10,081 bases of DNA from Dehalococcoidia bacterium. Lineage in GTDB: Bacteria; Chloroflexota; Dehalococcoidia; GIF9; AB-539-J10. The notes beneath the pieces were generated by a model. That model saw only the letters and a program-made list of their open reading frames with translations. It searched no databases and had not been told where the DNA came from. The first letter of the stretch is position 1. Every line of letters begins with the position of its first letter. The stretch spans positions 1 to 10,081 of the forward strand of contig JAUXIH010000030.1 of the NCBI GenBank assembly GCA_030621105.1, read 5' to 3'. Made by a program: the position numbers and the translations under genes. Positions 1-5,511 of the stretch are shown here, piece after piece.

Positions 1-611
1 TGTATCTCAATCCCCTCGGAGTTGGCCGGTACAAAGAAGGCAGTCAGGGCACGATGATGGTCCCCCTGGCCTGTCAGGGCATTAATAAACCAGCCTCCAT
101 TTAATCTGGGGGCTTCCTCCGTTCCCGTGATAAACGATTTCTCTCCATTGATGACCCAGCTCTCGCCATCCTTTTTGCCCACGGTACGGTGCAGCGTGAG
201 GTCTGAACCACCAACGGCTTCGGTATCAGCTATGCCAAGGTAGCCCTTCCCCTTGAGCGCCGGCTTGACAAATGTCTCCCTGACTTCCGGGGTGCAGTGC
301 CTGTCTATGGTAAATCCCCAACCAGTCTCCACCCCCATCAAGCCTGTGCCGGTGGCATCGCTGGGGTCGGCATAGCCTAATTCCTCGGCTATCATGGCCT
401 GCGTCTGCCAGTCAAGTCCCGGACCCCCATGCTCCCGGGGAATGGTTCCCATGATCACTCCCAGATTACATAATCCCTCAAGTATGTCCGTGGGGTAGGG
501 CGGGCCTTTCTTATCAAGCTCCTGGACCCGCTCTATGGGAAAGTTCTTGGCGCACCAATCCCTCAGGCTGCTCCTGATGAGCTTTTGATCTTCCGTCAAA
601 CTAAAGTCCAT
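1..611 (-). CDS. Acyl-CoA dehydrogenase family protein, 3' end beyond window
   Basis: I translated this by hand from the ATG at 611; 203 codons are open to the window edge. Family members are FAD flavoenzymes that oxidise acyl-CoA thioesters to enoyl-CoA, passing electrons to electron-transfer flavoprotein. The start MDFSLTEDQ is typical of the family's N-terminal helical domain (about residues 1-120), with GGPGLDWQ at 62-69. The middle beta domain begins near residue 124; GIADTEAVGGSDLT (126-139) occupies the place of the usual TEPxAGSD flavin/substrate loop, and WVINGEKSFITG (152-163) matches the G-x-K-x-x-I-T block. The C-terminal domain with the catalytic base is outside the window, so the substrate cannot be named. 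An AAAGGAGG Shine-Dalgarno sequence six bases before the ATG fixes the start. It has its own promoter-like signals and follows rpsI on the same strand. The family call is firm; the exact subfamily is unknown. Confidence 0.9.
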   Translation of the reverse strand, partial: MDFSLTEDQKLIRSSLRDWCAKNFPIERVQELDKKGPPYPTDILEGLCNLGVIMGTIPREHGGPGLDWQTQAMIAEELGYADPSDATGTGLMGVETGWGFTIDRHCTPEVRETFVKPALKGKGYLGIADTEAVGGSDLTLHRTVGKKDGESWVINGEKSFITGTEEAPRLNGGWFINALTGQGDHHRALTAFFVPANSEGIEI

Positions 612-617
612 AATCTC

Positions 618-625
618 CCTCCTTT
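618..625 (-). promoter_or_regulatory. Strong ribosome binding site of the acyl-CoA dehydrogenase
   Basis: Minus-strand AAAGGAGG lies six bases before the ATG at 611. It is the most complete Shine-Dalgarno match in the window, stronger than those in the ribosomal operon, where many starts seem to rely on coupling. It decides the start codon. Confidence 0.85.
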
Positions 626-630
626 AGAAC

Positions 631-648
631 TACCTGTCCACGCAGGTA
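631..648 (-). promoter_or_regulatory. 18-base dyad, possible operator, in the acyl-CoA dehydrogenase leader
   Basis: The minus strand reads TACCTGCGTGGACAGGTA: two perfect 6-base arms (TACCTG and CAGGTA) around a 6-base spacer. It lies between the -10 element (659-664) and the Shine-Dalgarno sequence, just downstream of the expected transcription start near 652. This position suits a repressor operator of the TetR or GntR kind often found with fatty-acid genes, but no regulator gene is visible. A short RNA hairpin in the 5' leader is the alternative. The symmetry is directly visible; the function is inferred. Confidence 0.45.
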
Positions 649-658
649 CTCCGAAAGC

Positions 659-667
659 ATTATACCA
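659..667 (-). promoter_or_regulatory. Extended -10 promoter for the acyl-CoA dehydrogenase
   Basis: The minus strand has TGGTATAAT: a perfect -10 hexamer TATAAT (659-664) preceded by the extended -10 motif TGn (665-667). No good -35 hexamer is seen at 16-18 bases upstream, which is tolerated in extended -10 promoters. Transcription would begin near 652, about 40 bases before the ATG at 611. It lies in the only gene-free stretch downstream of rpsI, so it would give the dehydrogenase its own transcript. Confidence 0.6.
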
Positions 668-721
668 CCGCGAAAACGGCACAATCTAGGATGAAACCAC
701 GGAAGAAGAGGAAATACCCCA

Positions 722-753
722 CCTACCTCGCAGGCTATACCACGAGAGGCAGG
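722..753 (-). terminator. Weak hairpin after rpsI, possible terminator
   Basis: Starting five bases after the rpsI stop codon, minus-strand CCTGCCTC (753-746) can pair with GAGGTAGG (729-722) to form an 8-base stem with one G-U pair and a 16-base loop. The sequence after it is TGGGGTATTTCCTCTTCTTCC, pyrimidine-rich but without the clean U run of an intrinsic terminator. It could be a weak terminator, an RNA-stabilising 3' hairpin, or chance. The rest of the gap 612-758 holds the promoter, dyad and ribosome binding site of the next gene. Confidence 0.3.
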
Positions 754-758
754 AGAAA

Positions 759-1154
759 TTAACGCTTGGTATACTGGGGAGCCTTGCGCGCGCCCTTGAG
801 GCCGTACTTCTTGCGCTCCTTGATGCGAGAATCTCGTGTCAGTAAACCATGCTCGCGCAGAGCTGATTTGAACAGATTGTTTTCCTTGACCAGGGCTCGT
901 GCGATGCCGAGCCTTATTGCCTCCGCCTGGCCTGTCAGGCCCCCTCCAGTCACCTTAATCGTAGCATGAAACTTATCACTGGTATTGGTATATTGGAAGG
1001 GAGCTTCCATCGCACGGCGATGCTCCACATTGGTAAAAACTTCATCCCGGGGTTTCCCGTTGACCAGAATATCTCCCGGCCCAGAGAAAAGCCGAACCTG
1101 TGCTATAGCGGTCTTGCGCTTGCCTGTTCCCCACACATAAGTTTCACCACTCAT
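759..1154 (-). CDS. rpsI: 30S ribosomal protein S9
   Basis: S9 (131 residues, normal length) sits in the 30S head, and its basic C-terminal tail reaches toward the P-site tRNA. The N-terminal YVWGTGKRKTAIAQVRL is the S9 opening block, GGGLTGQAEAIRLGIARAL lies mid-protein, and the end KKYGLKGARKAPQYTKR is the characteristic tail finishing in KR. The ATG overlaps the rplM stop codon as ATGA, and AAGGCAGG lies about nine bases upstream. The rplM-rpsI pair is one of the most conserved bacterial gene pairs. It is the last gene of the ribosomal operon here; the next gene has its own promoter. Confidence 0.98.
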   Translation of the reverse strand: MSGETYVWGTGKRKTAIAQVRLFSGPGDILVNGKPRDEVFTNVEHRRAMEAPFQYTNTSDKFHATIKVTGGGLTGQAEAIRLGIARALVKENNLFKSALREHGLLTRDSRIKERKKYGLKGARKAPQYTKR

Positions 1155-1582
1155 AATATTTTACCTGCCTTCGTTACCTGGGCCTGGTGCGGGTGGTCAG
1201 GGCCAGCATAAACCTTGAGTTTTTTAAACATCGCTCGGCCCAAGCGATTGCGAGGTAACATCCCCTTAACCGCATGCTCCACGACTCGAGTAGGGTGAGT
1301 ACTGAATACCTCACGGAACGTCGCTTTTTTTATGCCACCAGGATATCCCGTATGCCGATAGTAAATCTTGTTATCCATCTTGCCGCCAGTCACCCTGATG
1401 CCAGCAACATTGATTACCACAACATAGTCTCCAACATCCATGTGAGGAGCATACATCGGTTTGTGCTTGCCCATCAGCAACCCTGCGATCTGGGTTGCCA
1501 GGCGACCCAGTGTCTTATCCTGGGCATCAACTACCCACCACTCACGGGTAATATCGGCCGCTTTAGGAGTATAAGTTTTCAT
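1151..1582 (-). CDS. rplM: 50S ribosomal protein L13
   Basis: L13 is an early-assembling 50S protein bound to 23S rRNA. The chosen start gives 143 residues beginning MKTYTPKAADITREWWVVDA, the usual N-terminus. Later blocks are TLGRLATQIAGLLMGKHKP, INVAGIRVTGGK, YRHTGYPGG, and the family signature VKGMLPRNRLGRAMFKKL followed by VYAGPDHPHQAQ. The frame is open upstream to 1615, but ATG 1582 is preferred because GAGG stands six bases before it and the extra residues are not family-like. ATG 1585, adjacent and in frame, is the alternative. The start lies inside the last 20 bases of truA, so translation is probably coupled. There is no room for a separate rplM leader of the kind known in Firmicutes. 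Confidence 0.97.
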   Translation of the reverse strand: MKTYTPKAADITREWWVVDAQDKTLGRLATQIAGLLMGKHKPMYAPHMDVGDYVVVINVAGIRVTGGKMDNKIYYRHTGYPGGIKKATFREVFSTHPTRVVEHAVKGMLPRNRLGRAMFKKLKVYAGPDHPHQAQVTKAGKIL

Positions 1583-2342
1583 CATTAACCTCAAAAGATT
1601 TAGCATAATTGACACGGGTGAGACACAAGCCGCGGGCGGGAGCCATGGGGCCCGCAGATCCCAGGGCTTTTTCCTTCATAACATAACCGAAGCGAGAAAC
1701 ATCAATCTTGCCCCATCCCACCCTGAGCAACATCCCTACGGTATTGCGCACCTGGTGAGGCAAAAAGGAGTCCGCCTCCATTCGAAATGTGACCATCTCG
1801 TTATTCTCCGCCACCTGAGCCTGGTAGACCTGGCGCTGGGTGCTGGTTATCCCCTCCAGGGATGTGGCGAAGGAAATAAAATCATGCTCGCCGCATAGCA
1901 TCTGGCATGCCTGGTTCATGGCTTCAATATTAAGTTTGCCACTCACCTGCAGGGCAAACCTGCGCTGAAATGGCGACCTCTCCCTGCGATGGAAAATATA
2001 GTAGCAGTATTCACGGCTCACGGCATCGCCCCTGACATCAAAACCCTTGCCTACCTCGTATGCCTTTCTCACTGCAATGTCTCCAGGTAAATAGTGGTTC
2101 AGTGCTCTCACCATATCCTCCGGACTCAACCGCGTCTCTGCCCAGAAGCTGGCTACCTGCCCCCTCGCATGCACACCGGCATCAGTTCTGCTGGCAGCCA
2201 TAACCCGGCTGCCCCGGCGACAGAAATGCTCGATAGCTTTCTCAACTTCATCCTGAATGGTGGGTACGCCTGCCTGCCATTGAAATCCATGATATCTTGT
2301 ACCTTCATACTCCACGACCAGGACAAATTTCGCCAGTCTCAC
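1563..2342 (-). CDS. truA: tRNA pseudouridine synthase A, GTG start
   Basis: TruA isomerises uridines 38-40 of the tRNA anticodon stem to pseudouridine. The 259-residue product has the N-terminal LVVEYEGTRYHGFQWQ block, the catalytic aspartate in SRTDAGVHA (Asp54), and the C-terminal SFLPHQVRNTVGMLLRVG block that lines the active site. Length is normal for the family. The start is GTG at 2342, because the family N-terminus begins at once and the next methionine is at residue 48. The first G of GTG is the last base of the rplQ TAG stop (TAGTG), so initiation is probably by termination-reinitiation; no clear Shine-Dalgarno sequence is visible. The end overlaps rplM by 20 bases. The place between rplQ and rplM-rpsI is conserved in several bacterial phyla. 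Confidence 0.96.
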   Translation of the reverse strand: MRLAKFVLVVEYEGTRYHGFQWQAGVPTIQDEVEKAIEHFCRRGSRVMAASRTDAGVHARGQVASFWAETRLSPEDMVRALNHYLPGDIAVRKAYEVGKGFDVRGDAVSREYCYYIFHRRERSPFQRRFALQVSGKLNIEAMNQACQMLCGEHDFISFATSLEGITSTQRQVYQAQVAENNEMVTFRMEADSFLPHQVRNTVGMLLRVGWGKIDVSRFGYVMKEKALGSAGPMAPARGLCLTRVNYAKSFEVNDENLYS

Positions 2343-2695
2343 TACTTAATCAATTCGACATGAACCATGGGGGCATTATCTCCCACACGAGGACCCACCT
2401 TAACCAACCGCACATAGCCCCCCGTGCGGTCTCGATATTCCTCGGAGACCTCATCGAAGAGCTTCTTCAAAACCCGCTTATCACTAATAAAGGCTGCCGC
2501 CCGTCGCCGTGCGGCGAGACCTCCATCCTTCCCCAAAGTAATCATCATCTCGGCCAGCCGACGAACTTCCTTGGCCTTAGCCTCAGTGGTGGTGATGCTC
2601 TCGTTATCCAGCAACGCCGACACCTGATTGCGATACAGGGCCCAGCGATGCTCCGTGGGGCGGCCCAGCTTGCGACCAGCTACACGATGTCTCAT
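2342..2695 (-). CDS. rplQ: 50S ribosomal protein L17
   Basis: L17 is a 50S protein near the exit-tunnel side of the large subunit. The 117-residue product opens with MRHRVAGRKLGRPTEHRWAL, close to the invariant RHR-x-x-x-x-LGR-x-x-x-HR block, then LLDNESITTTEAKAKEVRRLAE, and ends GDNAPMVHVELIK, as expected. Its ATG overlaps the rpoA stop codon as ATGA. The purine-rich codons of the acidic rpoA tail (AAGGGGAAGAGGA just upstream) also form its ribosome binding site. It directly follows rpoA, as in nearly all bacteria. Confidence 0.98.
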   Translation of the reverse strand: MRHRVAGRKLGRPTEHRWALYRNQVSALLDNESITTTEAKAKEVRRLAEMMITLGKDGGLAARRRAAAFISDKRVLKKLFDEVSEEYRDRTGGYVRLVKVGPRVGDNAPMVHVELIK

Positions 2696-3660
2696 TCCTC
2701 TTCCCCTTCTTTTTCCTCTTCCACCGGTGGCTCAGGGAAAAATCCTTTTTCCCGCAACATTCCCTTCACTTCCTCCTGGGATTTTACCCCCAGCCCTGGC
2801 AGTGCCGGTAAGCCTCCCCTGGTCTGCTCCACTAATTGTCCCAGAGTCGAGATACCACCTCTTCTTAAACTATTGGTGGCTCGCGTGGACAACCCCAACT
2901 CGTCTACAGGGCTATTATACTGCTCAGCAGAAAGGGACAATCCCCCTTCTATAATGATGCTCTCCACACCAGGAAGCTCCAGTTGCTCAAACGGGGACAC
3001 CTGGCTCGCCAGTATGCCAGCAGCCTGTATCATCGCCTCACCGGGAGAGATGGTTTTATCCGTCCAAACCTCCATAATCAATCTCTCCGGGCTGCCTGAC
3101 TCCCCAGGTCTGATAGACTCTATGGAAAAGTTTGCTTTGTACACCGGGGTGAAAATAGCATCTAGCGACAGCGACCCCACGGGCAGAGATCCATCGTTTT
3201 GCCGGGCAGGTAAATATCCCACACCGATATCCACATTAAATTCGACGAAAAGCTCTGCTTGCGGGGAATCCAGGGTGACAAGGCAAAGCTCAGGATTAGC
3301 AACCTGGAAATCTGCCGATGGCTGGATATCACCAGCGCAGACCTTTCCTTCCCCTTCGGCTCGCAATATAAGCTTGCCGGGGCGGTGAGATACAGGACGA
3401 AGCCGGATCTCCTTGACATTCAACAGAAATTCCAGGACATCTTCCTTGATATACGGTACAGAGGAAAACTCATGCTGAACTCCCTCAATCTGCAACCAGC
3501 TTATCGCAGCACCAGGAAGAGAGCTAAGAAGAACACGTCGGAAGGCATTCCCCAGGGTCATACCAAAACCGGGCTCCAGCGGCTCCGCCGCAAACCTGCC
3601 ATAATTGGCGGTGCTTTCCACACTCTTAACCTTGGGAATCAATAATTCTGGTGTTAACAT
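2692..3660 (-). CDS. rpoA: DNA-directed RNA polymerase subunit alpha
   Basis: The alpha subunit dimer scaffolds RNA polymerase assembly and its C-terminal domain contacts promoter UP elements and activators. The product is 322 residues from the ATG at 3660. The N-terminal domain (about 1-235) has the GFGMTLGNAFRRVLLSSLPG assembly block at 31-50. The C-terminal domain (about 243-307) has VDELGLSTRATNSLRRGGI and LPGLGVKSQEEVKGMLREKG, with Arg260, Asn263 and Lys293 matching the E. coli DNA-contacting Arg265, Asn268 and Lys298. The end is an acidic tail, PPVEEEKEGEEE. The frame is open to 3723, but the 21 extra residues would overlap rpsD and are not alpha-like; 3660 lies seven bases after the rpsD stop. 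The stop overlaps rplQ as ATGA. The internal Shine-Dalgarno sequence is weak, suggesting coupling to rpsD. Confidence 0.97.
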   Translation of the reverse strand: MLTPELLIPKVKSVESTANYGRFAAEPLEPGFGMTLGNAFRRVLLSSLPGAAISWLQIEGVQHEFSSVPYIKEDVLEFLLNVKEIRLRPVSHRPGKLILRAEGEGKVCAGDIQPSADFQVANPELCLVTLDSPQAELFVEFNVDIGVGYLPARQNDGSLPVGSLSLDAIFTPVYKANFSIESIRPGESGSPERLIMEVWTDKTISPGEAMIQAAGILASQVSPFEQLELPGVESIIIEGGLSLSAEQYNSPVDELGLSTRATNSLRRGGISTLGQLVEQTRGGLPALPGLGVKSQEEVKGMLREKGFFPEPPVEEEKEGEEE

Positions 3661-3667
3661 AATTTCA

Positions 3668-4306
3668 TTACCGGGAATAGTATTCCACGATGGCCTTGCT
3701 ATCAAACCTGGCTTCCAGGTCATCCTTGCCTGGCAACGTGGTCACAGTCCCTGCCATGTTTTCCTCGTCCAGGCTCAGCCACTCCGGGATAGTTCTCCCC
3801 TTGTTCTCCTCAAGCAAGCTCTTATAATATTCCGTCTGCTTGCTCTTTCCCCGCCACGTAATAACATTACCAGGAGTCACCACAAAGGAAGGGATATCCA
3901 CCCGGTGTCCATCTACCAATATATGGCCATGCATGACCAGCTGCCTCGCCTGAGGCCGAGATGAAGCAAATCCCAGACGGTAGGCGATATTGTCCAGCCT
4001 TCTCTCCAGCAACATGAATAGATTGTCCCCGGTCACGCCTGGCAGCTTCGCCGCACGGTTAAAAGTTATGCGAAACTGTCGCTCCAGGACTCCATAGCTG
4101 AACCTGACCTTCTGCTTCGCCAGTAAGCGCAGCCCTCTATCAGAGACCCTGCGACGTCGCTTAAACTGCAAGTTCCGCTGCCCTGCTAAGGCAGCACTCT
4201 TCTTCTCCAGGGGGCACTTGGGGCTGGAACACTTATCCCCCTTAAGCATCAATTTCTCACCCAGGCGGCGACACCGGTGACAGCTGGGCCCAGTATAACG
4301 TGCCAT
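3668..4306 (-). CDS. rpsD: 30S ribosomal protein S4, zinc-binding form
   Basis: S4 is a primary 16S rRNA binder that starts 30S body assembly. The chosen start (ATG 4306) gives 212 residues, MARYTGPSCHRCRR. Cysteines 9, 12, 26 and 31 match in spacing the zinc ligands of Thermus S4, so this is the zinc-containing form. The S4 RNA-binding fold covers about 101-165, with RLDNIAYRLGFASSRPQARQ and GHILVDGHRVDIPS. An upstream in-frame ATG at 4339 would add 11 acidic residues inside rpsK and is rejected; 4306 is two bases after the rpsK stop, with AGGAG about 12 bases before it. Placement between rpsK and rpoA is the standard alpha-operon order outside Bacillus-type Firmicutes. Confidence 0.97.
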   Translation of the reverse strand: MARYTGPSCHRCRRLGEKLMLKGDKCSSPKCPLEKKSAALAGQRNLQFKRRRRVSDRGLRLLAKQKVRFSYGVLERQFRITFNRAAKLPGVTGDNLFMLLERRLDNIAYRLGFASSRPQARQLVMHGHILVDGHRVDIPSFVVTPGNVITWRGKSKQTEYYKSLLEENKGRTIPEWLSLDEENMAGTVTTLPGKDDLEARFDSKAIVEYYSR

Positions 4307-4308
4307 CT

Positions 4309-4701
4309 CTACACTCTTCTCCTCTTCCGCGGGCGACACCCATCATGAGGAACGGGAGTAACATCCCTGATACTGGTAACCATGATGCCCGAGGCCTGCA
4401 AGGCACGAATAGCCGCCTCACGACCACTGCCTGGCCCCTTGACATATACCTCAACCTGACGCATGCCTCCTCCCCGTGCTTGCCTGGCCACCCCCTGAGC
4501 TGCTAGCTGAGCAGCATAGGGAGTACCCTTACGAGAACCTTTAAACCCAGCGCTGCCCGAGCTTCCCGAGGTAATAACATCGCCCTTCAAATCAGTGATG
4601 GTAACTATGGTATTATTGAACGTTGATTGGATATACGCCCGACCCTCAACAACACCGCGACGAACTCTCTTCTTCGCCGCTCCCTTAACTTTCTTCGCCA
4701 T
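4309..4701 (-). CDS. rpsK: 30S ribosomal protein S11
   Basis: S11 forms part of the 30S platform near the mRNA exit and the E site. The 130-residue product shows GRAYIQSTFNNTIVTITDLKGD, the segment SSGSAGFKGSRKGTPYAAQL, VYVKGPGSGREAAIRAL and the C-terminal SIRDVTPVPHDGCRPRKRRRV, all hallmark S11 blocks. AGGA lies six bases ahead of the ATG, a good ribosome binding site. It follows rpsM after 16 bases, and its TAG stop is two bases before the rpsD start. Confidence 0.98.
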   Translation of the reverse strand: MAKKVKGAAKKRVRRGVVEGRAYIQSTFNNTIVTITDLKGDVITSGSSGSAGFKGSRKGTPYAAQLAAQGVARQARGGGMRQVEVYVKGPGSGREAAIRALQASGIMVTSIRDVTPVPHDGCRPRKRRRV

Positions 4702-4717
4702 TAATTATCCTGCTCTC

Positions 4718-5107
4718 TTATTTCTTAGATACGCCGCGCTTCTGCCCTCTGCCGGCAACAGTCTTACGAGCACCCCGCCTAGTTCGGGCATTGGTCTGAG
4801 TCCTCTGTCCCCTGACAGGCAAGTTCATGCGGTGCCTGGTTCCTCTCGTGGCGCCAATCTCGATTAACCTCTTGATATTAAGCCGGACCTCTCTCCTCAG
4901 CTCGCCCTCAACTTTATATTCCTTGTCCACGACCCCCCGCAACCGGGCCACCTGTTCCTCAACAAGATCCTTCACTTTCACCTGAGGATCTATCCCGCTG
5001 CTGGCCAAGATTCGCCGGCTCGACACAGACCCGATGCCATAAACACGCTGCAGGGCTACCCAAATCTGCTTGTCCTTGGGAAGATCTACTCCAGATATAC
5101 GCGCCAT
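4718..5107 (-). CDS. rpsM: 30S ribosomal protein S13
   Basis: S13 lies in the 30S head, forms bridges to the 50S subunit and touches P-site tRNA through its basic tail. The 129-residue product begins MARISGVDLPKDKQIWVAL, has the helix-hairpin-helix like YGIGSVSSRRILASSGID, the block LRREVRLNIKRLIEIG, and the signature TRGTRHRMNLPVRGQRTQTNARTRRG, ending in a lysine-rich tail. It starts six bases after the rpmJ stop; the nearest purine run (AGGG) is about 11 bases upstream, so coupling to rpmJ is likely. Confidence 0.98.
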   Translation of the reverse strand: MARISGVDLPKDKQIWVALQRVYGIGSVSSRRILASSGIDPQVKVKDLVEEQVARLRGVVDKEYKVEGELRREVRLNIKRLIEIGATRGTRHRMNLPVRGQRTQTNARTRRGARKTVAGRGQKRGVSKK

Positions 5108-5113
5108 ACGATA

Positions 5114-5227
5114 CTAGCCCTGCCTCTGCTTGTGCCTGGGATTCTCACAAAGAACCCGGACCACTCCCCTGCGCCTCACTATCTTGCACTTGGAGCAACG
5201 CCGCTTAACTGAAGTTTTTACTTTCAT
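5114..5227 (-). CDS. rpmJ: 50S ribosomal protein L36, zinc-binding form
   Basis: I translated this 37-residue gene by hand. It starts MKVKTSVKRRCSKCKIVRRR and continues GVVRVLCENPRHKQRQG, aligning end to end with bacterial L36. Cys11, Cys14, Cys27 and His32 form the complete zinc ribbon, so this is the zinc-containing paralogue rather than the zinc-free one made under zinc limitation in some bacteria. L36 binds 23S rRNA late in 50S assembly. It sits between infA and rpsM as usual. Its upstream gap of 59 bases is the longest in the operon and carries a promoter-like sequence. Its own ribosome binding site is weak (AGG about 12 bases away). Confidence 0.97.
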   Translation of the reverse strand: MKVKTSVKRRCSKCKIVRRRGVVRVLCENPRHKQRQG

Positions 5228-5246
5228 TTACTAAAACAACCTGCAT

Positions 5247-5275
5247 ATGGTAGTTGTCCTGAACCAATTTGTCAA
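5247..5275 (-). promoter_or_regulatory. Internal sigma70-type promoter between infA and rpmJ
   Basis: On the minus strand a perfect -35 hexamer TTGACA (5275-5270) is followed after exactly 17 bases by TACCAT (5252-5247), which matches four of six -10 consensus bases. Transcription would begin near 5240, about 13 bases before the rpmJ ATG. It lies in the only sizeable gap inside the operon (5228-5286). It would serve rpmJ-rpsM-rpsK-rpsD-rpoA-rplQ and onward. The leader would be too short for an S4-type pseudoknot like that of the E. coli alpha operon. Confidence 0.55.
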
Positions 5276-5286
5276 AGACATAGCGT

Positions 5287-5505
5287 CTACTTGAGCCGGA
5301 AGATTATCCTGCCGTGGCCCAAGTCATAGGGCGATAGTTCCACCAGGACCTTATCACCAGGAACTATCCTGATATAATGCTTCCTCATTTTACCACAAAG
5401 GTGAGCCATCACCTCATGCCCATTGGTTAACTCAATACGAAACACGGTGTTAGGTAAACATATCGTCACCTTGCCCTCTACTTCTATGCGCTCTCGCTTA
5501 GCCAT
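5287..5505 (-). CDS. infA: Translation initiation factor IF-1
   Basis: IF-1 binds the 30S A site during initiation and works with IF-2 and IF-3. The 72-residue product is a single S1-like OB fold of standard length: MAKRERIEVEGKVTICLPNT, FRIELTNGHEVMAHLCGKMR, HYIRIVPGDKVLVELSPYDL and the end GRIIFRLK, equivalent to the usual GRITYRYK-type terminus. It begins six bases after the map stop with a modest AGG five bases before the ATG. The gap after it is 59 bases and holds a promoter-like sequence. Confidence 0.98.
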   Translation of the reverse strand: MAKRERIEVEGKVTICLPNTVFRIELTNGHEVMAHLCGKMRKHYIRIVPGDKVLVELSPYDLGHGRIIFRLK

Positions 5506-5511
5506 AAAAAC

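Noticed and set aside
1609..1614. TTGACA on the plus strand as an antisense promoter
   Set aside because: No -10 like hexamer follows at 16-18 bases. The same holds for plus-strand TTGACA at 3413-3418, 4439-4444 and 8466-8471.
2297..3388. Long plus-strand open frame opposite rplQ and rpoA
   Set aside because: Its predicted protein is low-complexity and serine/proline-rich, it lies antisense to two certain genes, and it has no recognisable family or start signals. It is a shadow frame.
3661..3723. A longer RpoA starting at 3723
   Set aside because: The 21 extra residues are read from the end of rpsD in another frame and are not alpha-like; MLTPELLIPK from 3660 is the usual type of N-terminus.
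4307..4339. A longer S4 starting at 4339
   Set aside because: The extension lies inside rpsK and S4 proteins normally begin MARYTGP, as they do from 4306.
5228..5286. S4-binding autoregulatory pseudoknot before rpsM, as in the E. coli alpha operon
   Set aside because: rpmJ directly precedes rpsM with a 6-base gap, and I see no extended nested pairing in the infA-rpmJ gap.
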